Shown in pieces: positions 25,076 through 32,986 of a DNA stretch of 64,000 bases; within the stretch, counting starts at the first letter, position 1; every line of letters begins with the position of its first letter. Origin of the DNA: Micromonospora sp. WMMD961 (GTDB lineage: Bacteria > Actinomycetota > Actinomycetes > Mycobacteriales > Micromonosporaceae); the NCBI RefSeq assembly GCF_029626145.1, contig NZ_JARUBJ010000002.1, forward strand, positions 1,394,501 through 1,458,500, written 5' to 3'. The position numbers and the translations under genes were made by a program. The notes beneath the pieces were generated by a model. It did not search any database and was not told the DNA's origin. It saw only the letters and a list, made by a program, of their open reading frames with translations.

Positions 25076-25123
25076 ATGTTAGAGGCAATTTCTCAGAGCT
25101 CTCTGAAATTGCCTCAGTAAATT
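25076..25123. promoter_or_regulatory. Divergent leaderless promoters sharing a 34-bp palindromic operator
   Basis: The palindrome spans 25082-25115: 11-bp arms gaggcaatttc / gaaattgcctc are perfect, and the centre contains AGAGCTCT; only two base pairs fail. Leftward -10 TAACAT (25081-25076) lies eight bases from the lyase ATG. Rightward -10 TAAATT (25118-25123) lies seven bases from the flavoprotein ATG. Both expected -35 regions fall inside the palindrome centre. A dimeric repressor here could block both operons. No cognate regulator gene is adjacent. Confidence 0.7.
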
Positions 25124-25130
25124 GCGGCCC

Positions 25131-26669
25131 ATGACGCACGATTGCCTGATCATCGGAGCCGGGCCGGCAGGTCTACAGCTCGCGGCCCTCCTCGAACGCG
25201 ACGGTCACGACTACGTGGTGCTGGAGGGCGGCCCTCGGCCGGGCACATTCTTCGAGACCTATCCCCGGCATCGCCAGCTGATTTCGATCAACAAGGTGTG
25301 GACCGGATCGGAGGACCCGGAGTTCAATTTGCGGTCGGACTGGAACTCGCTGCTGACCGACGATCCGGCGCTGCTCTTCAAGAACTACAGCACGCGCTAC
25401 TTTCCGGCCGCGGACGATCTGGTGCGTTATCTTGCCGACTTCGCGCGGGGTCTGCGCGTCCGCTACGAAACCCGGGTGACCTCCGTGTCGAAGGTCGGTG
25501 ACGTGTTCACGGTGCGGGCCGGCGACGACAGGTGGACGGCACGGAGAATCGTCGTCGCCACCGGCGTCTCCCAGCTCTACGTGCCGCCGATCGAGGGCGC
25601 GGACCTGGCCGAGCGTTACGACACGGTGAGCGTCGACCCCGCCGACTTCGTCAACCAACGCGTGTTGATCATCGGTAAGGGCAATTCAGCCTTCGAGACC
25701 GCGGACGCGCTCGTCGAGACCGCCGCGACGATTCACGTCGCCGGTCCGCACTCCATCAAGCTGGCCTGGCAGTCCCATTACGTCGGGCACCTGCGCGCCG
25801 TGAACAACAACTTCCTGGACACCTATCAGCTGAAGTCGCAGAACGCCGTCCTGGACGGCACTGTGGAGCAGATCAGCCGGCGGGAGGGTGGCGGGTTCAG
25901 GGTGCTCTTCCGGTACGCCCGGACGGTCGAGAATCTGCGCGAGATCGAGTACGACCGGGTCATCCTCTGCACCGGATTCCGCTTCGACGCGTCCATCTTC
26001 GCCGAGTCCGCCCGGCCGGAGCTGGCCATCAACGATCGGTTCCCGGCGCAGACGCCGGCCTTCGAGTCGGTGAACGTCAGCGGTCTCTACTTCGCCGGCA
26101 CCCTCAGCCAGCAGCGTGACTTCAAGAAGTCCACCAACGGCTTCATCCACGGTTTCCGCTATGCCACCCGCGCACTGCACCACATCCTCCGCGAGCGGCA
26201 CCACGGGCAGCCCTGGCCGTCCCGGCAGATCGCCCTGACGCCGGAGGCGATCGCCGAGTCGATAATCGCCCGGATCAACGTGACCTCGGCGCTGTGGCAG
26301 CAGTTCTCGGTGCTCGGCGACGTGATCACTGTCGAGGGCGAAGCCGCCTGCTACCGCGAGGAGGTGCCGGTCGCCTACCTGCGGGACGCGGAGCCGGACG
26401 TGTTCGCGTTCCTGGTCACCCTGGAGTACGGCCCCGACCACGACCAGGTCGACCCGTTCGACATCACGGTGCCGCGTCCGGCCGAGAACGACGCGAACGC
26501 CGCTCACGACGCCAGCTATCTCCACCCCGTCGTGCGGGTGCTGCGCGACGGGCAGGTCGTCGCCGAGCACCACCTGGCGGAGAACCTGGAGAACAACTGG
26601 GATCTGCCGACAGTGCATCGGCAGCCCCTCGAGGTCTTCGTCAAGGGTGTCCTCGCCGATGCCCGCTGA
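25131..26669 (+). CDS. FAD-dependent monooxygenase-like protein 2 (FOXRED2/FMO-like)
   Basis: A 512-residue paralogue of the protein at 21998-23572, with the same motifs in the same order: LIIGAGPAGLQLAALLE, YPRHRQLISINK, VVATGVSQLY, VLIIGKGNSAFETADAL, the block SHYVGHLRAVNNNFLDTYQ, and C-terminal LEYGPDHDQVDPFDIT with HHLAENLENNWD. The two probably arose by duplication within this locus and may act on successive intermediates or as a pair. The start ATG is seven bases after a TAAATT box, so the mRNA is predicted to be leaderless. It is the first gene of the rightward operon; the ligase follows four bases after the stop. Confidence 0.83.
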   Translation: MTHDCLIIGAGPAGLQLAALLERDGHDYVVLEGGPRPGTFFETYPRHRQLISINKVWTGSEDPEFNLRSDWNSLLTDDPALLFKNYSTRYFPAADDLVRYLADFARGLRVRYETRVTSVSKVGDVFTVRAGDDRWTARRIVVATGVSQLYVPPIEGADLAERYDTVSVDPADFVNQRVLIIGKGNSAFETADALVETAATIHVAGPHSIKLAWQSHYVGHLRAVNNNFLDTYQLKSQNAVLDGTVEQISRREGGGFRVLFRYARTVENLREIEYDRVILCTGFRFDASIFAESARPELAINDRFPAQTPAFESVNVSGLYFAGTLSQQRDFKKSTNGFIHGFRYATRALHHILRERHHGQPWPSRQIALTPEAIAESIIARINVTSALWQQFSVLGDVITVEGEAACYREEVPVAYLRDAEPDVFAFLVTLEYGPDHDQVDPFDITVPRPAENDANAAHDASYLHPVVRVLRDGQVVAEHHLAENLENNWDLPTVHRQPLEVFVKGVLADAR

Positions 26670-26673
26670 GCCG

Positions 26674-28092
26674 ATGCCCGCTGACGTCTGGCCGCAGCCC
26701 GTCCTCGACCTCCTGGCCGACGGCGGGGACCGGCCGGTCTTCGAGGACGGGCCGGTCGTCACGACCGCTTCGGAGATGGCGGGTCTGATCCGGCGCATCA
26801 CGGTCGGGCTGCGCTCGTCCGGCGTGGGGCCCGGAGTGGGCGTCACGCTCGATCTGCCGGTAACCGCCGCCGCCTTCGCCGCCACGATGGCCGCCTTCGC
26901 CGTCGGGGCGCGGGTGTCCGGGTGGCGTGCCGACCTGAGCCCGGCACAGCTGTCCGGCTCCCTCGTGGTCGACTCGGCGCGGCTGGCCTCGCTCGCCGAT
27001 TATCCCGACGACGGGCTGCCATTCGTCGCGGCGGGACGGGCTGCGGATCCCGCGCGGATCATCTGGACCAGTGGGAGCACAGGGACACCGAAGGGCGTGG
27101 TCCAGACCTATGCGGCCATGTCGGCGGCCTGGGCCCCGTACCCGCACCGGTGGCCGCCGGCCATTGCCGAACTGGCCACCCGGTTGCAGCGTTACCTGGT
27201 CTTCGGCTCGCTGGCCAGCCAGGTGATGCTGGAGTACGGCGTCCTCGCCCTCGCGGCGGGCGGCACCCTCGTCGTGGCACCCCGGCCGGTCTTCCCGGAC
27301 GCCCTGGTCGAACACCGGGCCACGGCGAGCGTGATCACCGTCGGCAAGCTGCACCAGCTGATCCGGGACCACCGCGCCAACCCGGTGGACCTGCGTCACC
27401 TGCGGGCGCTGATGGTCTCCGGGTCGCCGCTCGCGCCGGGCCGACTGGCGGAAGCGCTCGACGTGCTGGGTCCGGTGGTCTTCCACGGGTACGGGCAGAC
27501 CGAGACGTCGATGATCGCCATGGTGACCCCCGCCGAGATGCTGGCCGACACGGCGACGCTCGCCACGGTCGGTCGTCCGGCCGTGCACGTCTCCCTCCGC
27601 GACGGCGAGATCTATGTCCGCACACCCGCGCAGGCGTCCTCGTACTGGCAGGACCCGGACGAGTCTGCCGAGGTGTTCGTGGACGGCTGGGTGCGTACGC
27701 GTGACCTGGGGGAACTCGACGCGAACGGGTACCTGCGGCTACTCGGACGCGCACGAGAAGTCATCATCGTCAACGCGCAGCTGGTCCACGCCGGACCGGT
27801 CGAGCGGGCGCTCGCCGCCGACGCCACGGTCGGCGAGGCGTACGTCGTCGGGTGCCCGGACGAGGTGACCGGCGAGGCCGTGCACGCCTTCGTGGTGGCG
27901 GTGGCCGGGAGGACGCCCGACCCGGACGTGTTGCGCAAGCTCGTGGCCGCACAGGTGAACGATCTTGCGGTGCCGCGAACCGTCACGGTCATCGACCGGG
28001 TTCCGCTCGCTCCGAGCGGCAAACCGGACAAGCGTGCACTCGCCCAGCGTGTACCACTTCAGGACCGAGGCGTACACGCAGACCGCCCCTGA
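26674..28092 (+). CDS. Stand-alone acyl/aryl-CoA ligase (ANL superfamily)
   Basis: A 472-residue adenylate-forming enzyme. The P-loop is TSGSTGTPKGVV, the Y/GQTE motif is FHGYGQTETSMI, the hinge region is VRTRDLGELDANGYLRLLGRAREVIIV, and the catalytic Lys of the C-terminal domain is in LAPSGKPDKRAL. There is no fused carrier or thioesterase domain. It is somewhat shorter than typical 4-coumarate:CoA ligases. With the predicted tyrosine ammonia-lyase nearby, activation of a coumarate-like or beta-aminoaryl acid is plausible but inferred. ATG 26674 is four bases after the upstream stop; ATG 26659 would overlap it. Confidence 0.85.
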   Translation: MPADVWPQPVLDLLADGGDRPVFEDGPVVTTASEMAGLIRRITVGLRSSGVGPGVGVTLDLPVTAAAFAATMAAFAVGARVSGWRADLSPAQLSGSLVVDSARLASLADYPDDGLPFVAAGRAADPARIIWTSGSTGTPKGVVQTYAAMSAAWAPYPHRWPPAIAELATRLQRYLVFGSLASQVMLEYGVLALAAGGTLVVAPRPVFPDALVEHRATASVITVGKLHQLIRDHRANPVDLRHLRALMVSGSPLAPGRLAEALDVLGPVVFHGYGQTETSMIAMVTPAEMLADTATLATVGRPAVHVSLRDGEIYVRTPAQASSYWQDPDESAEVFVDGWVRTRDLGELDANGYLRLLGRAREVIIVNAQLVHAGPVERALAADATVGEAYVVGCPDEVTGEAVHAFVVAVAGRTPDPDVLRKLVAAQVNDLAVPRTVTVIDRVPLAPSGKPDKRALAQRVPLQDRGVHADRP

Positions 28093-28116
28093 CCGGAGCA
28101 TCCGGTCAGGGGCGGT
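28082..28116 (+). terminator. Terminator at the end of the ligase gene
   Basis: Perfect 16-bp stem accgcccctgaccgga (28082-28097), loop gca, complement 28101-28116. The stop codon lies within the left arm, so the rightward operon ends here. Confidence 0.85.
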
Positions 28117-28145
28117 TGTCGACTGTATGTCCGGTAAGGGCGGGG

Positions 28146-28268
28146 TCAGCCCTGGCGGCTCTTCCACTGCGGGTTGGCGCGGTTCACCACGACCGTCCGG
28201 CCGCGACGGCGGACCACCACCGAACCCGGCTTCTGCTTCAGCGCACGCAACGAGCTACGTACCTTCAT
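28146..28268 (-). CDS. rpmJ: Ribosomal protein bL36, zinc-free (C-minus) type
   Basis: A 40-residue basic ribosomal protein: MKVRSSLRALKQKPGSVVVR, then RRGRTVVVNRANPQWKSRQG. The four zinc ligands (Cys/His) of the ordinary bL36 are missing, so this is the C-minus paralogue that in many actinobacteria replaces the zinc form when zinc is scarce, under Zur control. The ATG has GGAGG at a good distance. No clear Zur box was seen upstream (28269-28340). A standard rpmJ is expected elsewhere in the genome. Confidence 0.92.
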   Translation of the reverse strand: MKVRSSLRALKQKPGSVVVRRRGRTVVVNRANPQWKSRQG

Positions 28269-28413
28269 CTCTGCCTCCTCGGTGCAAGCGGTTCCGGGTA
28301 TCGAAACGCCATGCCCACCCCGGGGATTCCCGCCCTCTGCGCCGATGGCCGACCCTGCGTGGGGAGGGCGGCGTCGGATCTGGTGACCCGCGCCGCCCGG
28401 AACCCGGCGGTGC

Positions 28414-29409
28414 TCAGCTCAGGTGCCGCTCGATCTCGGCCAACTCGTCGGCGGTGAAGTCGAGGTTGTCGAGCGCGGCGATGTTCGTCTCCAACTGCTC
28501 GACGCTGCTCGCCCCGATGATCAGGCTGGTCATCCGCGGGTCGCGCAGCGCCCAGGCCAGCGCGAGTTGCGCGAGGGACTGGCCGCGCCGATCGGCGACC
28601 GCGCCGAGACCCCGGATGGTGGCCATCTTCTCCTCGCTGAGGTCGCTCTCGTTGAGGAAGACGCTGGTGCGCACCCGCGAGTCGGCCGGGATGCCACCCA
28701 GGTACCGGTCGGTCAACAGGCCCTGGGCCAGCGGGCTGTACGCGATGCAGCCCGCCCCGACCTGCTCCAGCGTGTCGAGCAGGCCGTCGGACTCGGTCCA
28801 ACGGTTGAGCATCGAGTACGACGGCTGGTTGATCAGCAGCGGCGTACCCAGGTCACGAAGGATCGCGGCGGCCCGCGCGGTCTGCTCGGAGTTGTAGTTC
28901 GAGATGCCGACGTAGAGCGCCTTGCCGGAGCGGACGATGGCGTCGAGCGCGCCCATCGTCTCCTCCAGCGGGGTGTCCGGGTCGAACCGGTGCGAGTAGA
29001 AGATGTCGACGTAGTCCAGCCCCATCCGGCCCAGCGACTGGTCCAACGACGAGATCAGGTTCTTGCGCGAACCCCACTCGCCGTACGGGCCGGGCCACAT
29101 GAGATATCCGGCCTTGCTGGAAATGACCAGCTCGTCCCGGTACGCCTTCAGGTCGGTGGCGAGCATCCGGCCGAAGTTCTCCTCCGCCGAACCGGGCGGC
29201 GGGCCGTAGTTGTTGGCCAGGTCGAAGTGGGTGACACCCAGGTCGAAGGCGCGCCGGACGATGTCGCGCTGCCGTTCGAACGGTCGGTCCGGACCGAAGT
29301 TGTGCCAGAGGCCGAGGGAGACGGCGGGCAGCCGCAGGCCACTGCGCCCGCTGCGCCGGTAGGTCATGGAGTCGTAGCGGTCATCCGCGGCGAGGTAGGT
29401 CACGATCAT
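28414..29409 (-). CDS. Aldo/keto reductase, YghZ/L-glyceraldehyde 3-phosphate reductase type
   Basis: A 331-residue NADPH-dependent (beta/alpha)8 reductase. The catalytic tetrad is visible: Asp and Tyr in THFDLANNYGPPPGSAEENFG, Lys in VISSKAGYLMWPGPYG, His in DIFYSHRFDPDTP. The GPYG-GSRKNLISSLDQSL stretch is typical of the YghZ/KchB-like (AKR14) subgroup, which reduces L-glyceraldehyde 3-phosphate and methylglyoxal. The ATG at 29409 is used; a longer frame upstream overlaps the promoter of the divergent neighbour, which is also an aldo/keto reductase. Confidence 0.9.
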   Translation of the reverse strand: MIVTYLAADDRYDSMTYRRSGRSGLRLPAVSLGLWHNFGPDRPFERQRDIVRRAFDLGVTHFDLANNYGPPPGSAEENFGRMLATDLKAYRDELVISSKAGYLMWPGPYGEWGSRKNLISSLDQSLGRMGLDYVDIFYSHRFDPDTPLEETMGALDAIVRSGKALYVGISNYNSEQTARAAAILRDLGTPLLINQPSYSMLNRWTESDGLLDTLEQVGAGCIAYSPLAQGLLTDRYLGGIPADSRVRTSVFLNESDLSEEKMATIRGLGAVADRRGQSLAQLALAWALRDPRMTSLIIGASSVEQLETNIAALDNLDFTADELAEIERHLS

Positions 29410-29466
29410 GAGCCTAGCTCTGGCAGGTGCTGGCGGGGATAGCGCGTGCGAACCAGGACATCGGGG

Positions 29467-29472
29467 TAGTTT
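29467..29472 (+). promoter_or_regulatory. -10 box of leaderless promoter for the second aldo/keto reductase
   Basis: TAGTTT ends seven bases before the ATG at 29480, and no ribosome site is present. Confidence 0.5.
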
Positions 29473-29479
29473 CGACGCC

Positions 29480-30460
29480 ATGCGTTTCATTGCGCTCGAC
29501 ACTCCCAAACCGCTGTCCAAGATCGGGCTGGGCACCTGGCAGTTCGGCTCCCGCGAATGGGGCTACGGCCGGGAGTTCGAGCAGCAGGCGGCGCAGATCG
29601 TCCGACGGGCCGTGGAGTTGGGCGTGACGGTCTTCGACAGCGCGGAGATCTACGGCTTCGGGCGCAGCGAACGGATCCTCGGCGCGGCCCTCGGCGACGA
29701 CCGGCCCAAGGTGGTGATCGCCTCCAAGATCCTGCCGGTGCTGCCGGTGGCCGCGGTGGTGCAGCAACGGGCGGTCGCCTCCGCGGCCCGGCTCGGCGTC
29801 ACCAGCATCGACCTCTACCAGGTGCACTCACCCAACCCACTGGTCGCCGACCACACCACCATGCGCGGCATGCGGACCTTGCAGGACGTCGGGCTGGTCG
29901 GCGAGGTCGGGGTGAGCAACTACGGGCTGCGCCGCTGGCGGGTCGCCGAGGCGGCGCTCGGCCGGCGCGTGCTCAGCAACCAGGTCCGCTACAGCATGCT
30001 GGACCGCGCGCCCGAGCAGGACCTGCTGCCGTACGCGCGGGAGGCCGGCCGGGTGGTCATCGCGTACAGCCCGTTGGCGCAGGGCTTCCTCTCCGGCCGA
30101 TACGACGCGAAGAACCCGCCGGCCGGCGCGGTCCGGCGGGCGAGCCCGTACTTCCTGCCGGAGAACCTGGAGCGCGGCGCCGTGCTCATCGACACGCTGC
30201 GCCAGGTCGCCGACGCGCACGACGCCACCCCCAGTCAGATCGCGCTGGCCTACCTGCTGCGCCACCCGAACGTGCTCGCCATTCCCGGGGCGTCCGGGGT
30301 GGAACAGATGGAACGCAACGCCGCCGCCGCGGACATCGACCTCGCCGACGACGAGTACGCGGCACTGGCCGAGACCGCGAAACGCTTCCGACCGGTCACC
30401 GGCCTCGCCGCGATGCCGGCGATGGTACGGGCCCGGATCACCGGCCCGACGGGAAAGTGA
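29480..30460 (+). CDS. Aldo/keto reductase
   Basis: A 326-residue aldo/keto reductase. Tetrad: Asp/Tyr in VFDSAEIYGFGRSE, Lys in VIASKILPV, His in LYQVHSPNPLV. NADPH-binding motifs at the C-terminal side are AYSPLAQGFLSGRY and IPGASGVEQMERN. Its substrate is unknown. It is transcribed away from the YghZ-type reductase and ends three bases into or just before the hemerythrin gene, so the two form a likely operon. A role in carbonyl detoxification under oxidative stress would fit that pairing, but this is inference. Confidence 0.9.
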   Translation: MRFIALDTPKPLSKIGLGTWQFGSREWGYGREFEQQAAQIVRRAVELGVTVFDSAEIYGFGRSERILGAALGDDRPKVVIASKILPVLPVAAVVQQRAVASAARLGVTSIDLYQVHSPNPLVADHTTMRGMRTLQDVGLVGEVGVSNYGLRRWRVAEAALGRRVLSNQVRYSMLDRAPEQDLLPYAREAGRVVIAYSPLAQGFLSGRYDAKNPPAGAVRRASPYFLPENLERGAVLIDTLRQVADAHDATPSQIALAYLLRHPNVLAIPGASGVEQMERNAAAADIDLADDEYAALAETAKRFRPVTGLAAMPAMVRARITGPTGK

Positions 30461-30465
30461 GCACA

Positions 30466-30963
30466 GTGGACGACATCACCGCACTGATCCTGGACGACCA
30501 CGCCGCCTTCCGGCGTGGCTTCGCCCGCCTCGACGACGCCCGCGACGAGCAGGAGATGCTCGCCGTCTGGGACGCCCTCGCCCTGCACCTGGACATCCAC
30601 GCCGAGGCGGAGGAGGCGATCCTCTACCCGCACCTGGTCAAGCACGGCGACGACGGCGAGGACGAGACCGCCGACGCGATCGGTGACCACAACAAGATCC
30701 GGGATGCCATCGCCGAGGCGAAGCTGCACCCGGTCGGCTCGGACCAGTGGTGGGCGGCGGTCGGCACGGCCCGCCGGGAGAACAGCGAGCACCTCGCCGA
30801 GGAGGAGGACGAGGCGCTGCCCGACTTCCGCCGGCACGCCAGCTTCGAACTCCGCGCCGAGCTGGGGCAACGCTGGCTGACCTTCTACGGCGAGCACAAG
30901 AACGGCCGCAACCTGCCGTTCCGCGACAAGGACCCGCAGCAGTACGTCGACGACCACCGCTGA
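30466..30963 (+). CDS. Hemerythrin (HHE) domain protein
   Basis: A 165-residue four-helix protein with the di-iron ligands of the hemerythrin HHE family: His in LILDDHAAFRRG, H-x-E pattern in HLDIHAEAEEAILYPHL, His in IGDHNKIRDAI, and His-Glu in ENSEHLAEEEDEALPDF. Such proteins bind O2 or NO, or buffer iron and oxidants in the cytoplasm. The GTG at 30466 is eight bases after GGGAAAG; a GTG at 30457 overlapping the upstream stop is also possible. The C-terminal Asp/Arg-rich tail is extra. Confidence 0.88.
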   Translation: MDDITALILDDHAAFRRGFARLDDARDEQEMLAVWDALALHLDIHAEAEEAILYPHLVKHGDDGEDETADAIGDHNKIRDAIAEAKLHPVGSDQWWAAVGTARRENSEHLAEEEDEALPDFRRHASFELRAELGQRWLTFYGEHKNGRNLPFRDKDPQQYVDDHR

Positions 30964-31018
30964 GATCTCCCCGGCACGGGGGAGTCGCCCGAGCCCACCT
31001 CGGCAGCAGAATGACGAG

Positions 31019-32263
31019 GTGACCCTCCGCGCGGCGCTGACCCCGCTGGTCGCCGGCACCACCTGGCGACGCGGCGTCTTCCTGCTGCTCGGCGGGGTGC
31101 TGGCACTGCCGTACGGGGTGCTCGCGGTGACCTTCGCCCAACTGTTCGCCGACTCGGCGATCCCCCGCCCACTGGTCTACGTCCTGCTGGTGATCGCGGC
31201 GCTGATCGCCGGGCTGCCGCTGCTGCTGGACGGCAGCCGGGCACTGGAGATCGCCGCCGTACGGGCCCTGCTCGGCATCGACCTTCCCGAACCCGCGCCC
31301 GGGCACCGGGGCGACCGGGAGACCCGGCTGCGCAGCGCACTCTGGATCGCCACCCACCTCATCGTCGGCGCACTGGTGATGATCGCGCTGTTCAGCGCCC
31401 TACCGATGGCGCTCGCCTTCATCGCCCAGCAGTTCGGCATCGGCACCGAGCTGATCAGCCGCGAACGGTTCGGACCGCTGGACGGACGGGACGGCGGCTG
31501 GTTGACAGTGAGCGGTGTGGTCCTGCTTGTCGGCCTCGGCTACGCCGTCGCCGGGCTCGGCGCGCTCGCCGGCTCGATGGCGCCGGTGCTGCTCGGCCCC
31601 GCCCCGGCGGAGCGGATAGCCGCCCTGGAGACGCAGGCCATCCGGCTCGCCGAACGCAACCGGCTGGCCCGGGAACTGCACGACTCCATCGGCCACGCGC
31701 TGACCGTCGCCACCCTCCAGGCCGGGGCCGCCCGCGAGGTCCTGCACACCGACCCGGAGTTCGTCCGACGGGCGCTCACCGCCATCGAGGACACCGCACG
31801 GACCGCCATGGACGAGCTGGACCACGTGCTCGGGCTGCTCCGGGAGAACGGCATCGACCGGCCGGCGGTGGCGCCGCAGCGTACCCTCGCCGACCTGGAC
31901 CGGCTGGTCACCGACGCCCGCGCGGCCGGGCTGGCGGTGCACGCGCATCGCGTCGGCGACCCGGCGCGAGTGCCCCCGGCGGTCTCCCGGGAGGGTTACC
32001 GGATCGTCCAGGAAGGACTGACCAACGCCGCCCGGTACGGCGACGGGCCGGTTACGGTGCGGCTGGACCTGCACCCGGGGGAACTGGAGTTGGAGCTGGT
32101 CAACGCGATGAGCCGCCCCGGTAGGGCCCCGCTGGGACAGGGCGGTCGAGGTCTGGACGGCATGCGGGAGCGGGTGCTGCTGCTCGGCGGCCGGATCACC
32201 GTGGGACCGGACGGCGACCGGTGGCTGATCCGGGCCCGCCTGCCCTACCAGGAGGCACGATGA
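31019..32263 (+). CDS. Sensor histidine kinase, NarL/DesK type
   Basis: A 414-residue kinase with about four to five membrane helices in the first 195 residues (FLLLGGVLALPYGVLAV, PLVYVLLVIAALIAGLPLLL, LIVGALVMIALFSAL, VVLLVGLGYAVAGLGAL) and little external loop, so it likely senses within or at the membrane. The HisKA_3 dimerisation helix has phospho-His221 (NRLARELHDSIGHALTVATL). The ATPase domain has EGLTNAARYG and GRGLDGMRERVLLLGG. The GTG start lacks a strong ribosome site. Its stop overlaps the regulator ATG by four bases. Confidence 0.92.
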   Translation: MTLRAALTPLVAGTTWRRGVFLLLGGVLALPYGVLAVTFAQLFADSAIPRPLVYVLLVIAALIAGLPLLLDGSRALEIAAVRALLGIDLPEPAPGHRGDRETRLRSALWIATHLIVGALVMIALFSALPMALAFIAQQFGIGTELISRERFGPLDGRDGGWLTVSGVVLLVGLGYAVAGLGALAGSMAPVLLGPAPAERIAALETQAIRLAERNRLARELHDSIGHALTVATLQAGAAREVLHTDPEFVRRALTAIEDTARTAMDELDHVLGLLRENGIDRPAVAPQRTLADLDRLVTDARAAGLAVHAHRVGDPARVPPAVSREGYRIVQEGLTNAARYGDGPVTVRLDLHPGELELELVNAMSRPGRAPLGQGGRGLDGMRERVLLLGGRITVGPDGDRWLIRARLPYQEAR

Positions 32264-32910
32264 CCACCGGCGTGCTCATCGTCGACGACGACGAACTGAT
32301 CCGGATCGGGCTGCGGGCCATCATCGACGCCCAACCCGACCTGCGCGTGCTCGCCGAGGCCGCCGACGGGGCCGAGGTGCCGCCGCTGGTGGCCCGGCAC
32401 CGGCCCGACGTGGTGCTGATGGACGTACGGATGCCCGGCATCGACGGCATCCAGGCCACCCGGCACCTGCTGGCCACCTCGGCCGACCCACCACGGGTGC
32501 TGGTGGTCACCACGTTCGCCAACGACGAGTACGTCTACGAGGCGCTTCGCGCCGGCGCCTCCGGGTTCCTGCTCAAACGGGCCCGGCCCCCCGAGGTGGT
32601 GGAGGCCGTCCGGGTCGTCGCGGCGGGGGAGTCGCTGCTCTTCCCGGCTGCGATCCGTCAGTTGGTCGGCGCGTACGGGCCGGTGGGCGGGGACCGGCTG
32701 CGCGCCGCCCGGCTCACCGACCGGGAGGCCGAGGTGCTGCGGTTGATGACCACCGGTCGATCCAACCCGGAGATCGCCGCGCACCTGGTGGTCGGCGTGG
32801 AGACGGTCAAGACGCACGTCGGCAACGTGCTGGCCAAGCTGGGCGCCCGCGACCGCACCCAGGCGGTGATCGCCGCCTACGAGTCCGGCTTCGTCACCCC
32901 GTCCGGCTGA
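32260..32910 (+). CDS. NarL/FixJ-family response regulator
   Basis: A 216-residue regulator. Receiver: acidic residues VDDDE near the N-terminus, phospho-acceptor Asp55 (VVLMDVRMPGIDG), Lys in GFLLKRARP. The LuxR-type helix-turn-helix at the C-terminus reads LTDREAEVLRLMTTGRSNPE then TVKTHVGNVLAKL. The ATG overlaps the kinase stop (ATGA) and has GGAGG upstream. The membrane protein gene that follows may be its target, as is common for this gene order. Confidence 0.95.
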   Translation: MTTGVLIVDDDELIRIGLRAIIDAQPDLRVLAEAADGAEVPPLVARHRPDVVLMDVRMPGIDGIQATRHLLATSADPPRVLVVTTFANDEYVYEALRAGASGFLLKRARPPEVVEAVRVVAAGESLLFPAAIRQLVGAYGPVGGDRLRAARLTDREAEVLRLMTTGRSNPEIAAHLVVGVETVKTHVGNVLAKLGARDRTQAVIAAYESGFVTPSG

Positions 32911-32934
32911 CGGTTCCCTCGCCCGGGGGAACCG
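32911..32934 (+). terminator. Short hairpin after the response regulator
   Basis: cggttccc (32911-32918) pairs with gggaaccg (32927-32934), 8-bp stem, 8-nt loop, directly after the stop codon. Confidence 0.45.
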
Positions 32935-32986
32935 GTTCACCGCTGCTCGGGAGGGGATCGGCCGGGCATCGGTCGACGCTGAGAGC

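Noticed and set aside
21845..25082. Long plus-strand frames (642 and 505 codons) opposite the flavoprotein and lyase genes
   Set aside because: Antisense shadows of genes with clear motifs; no domains or ribosome sites of their own.
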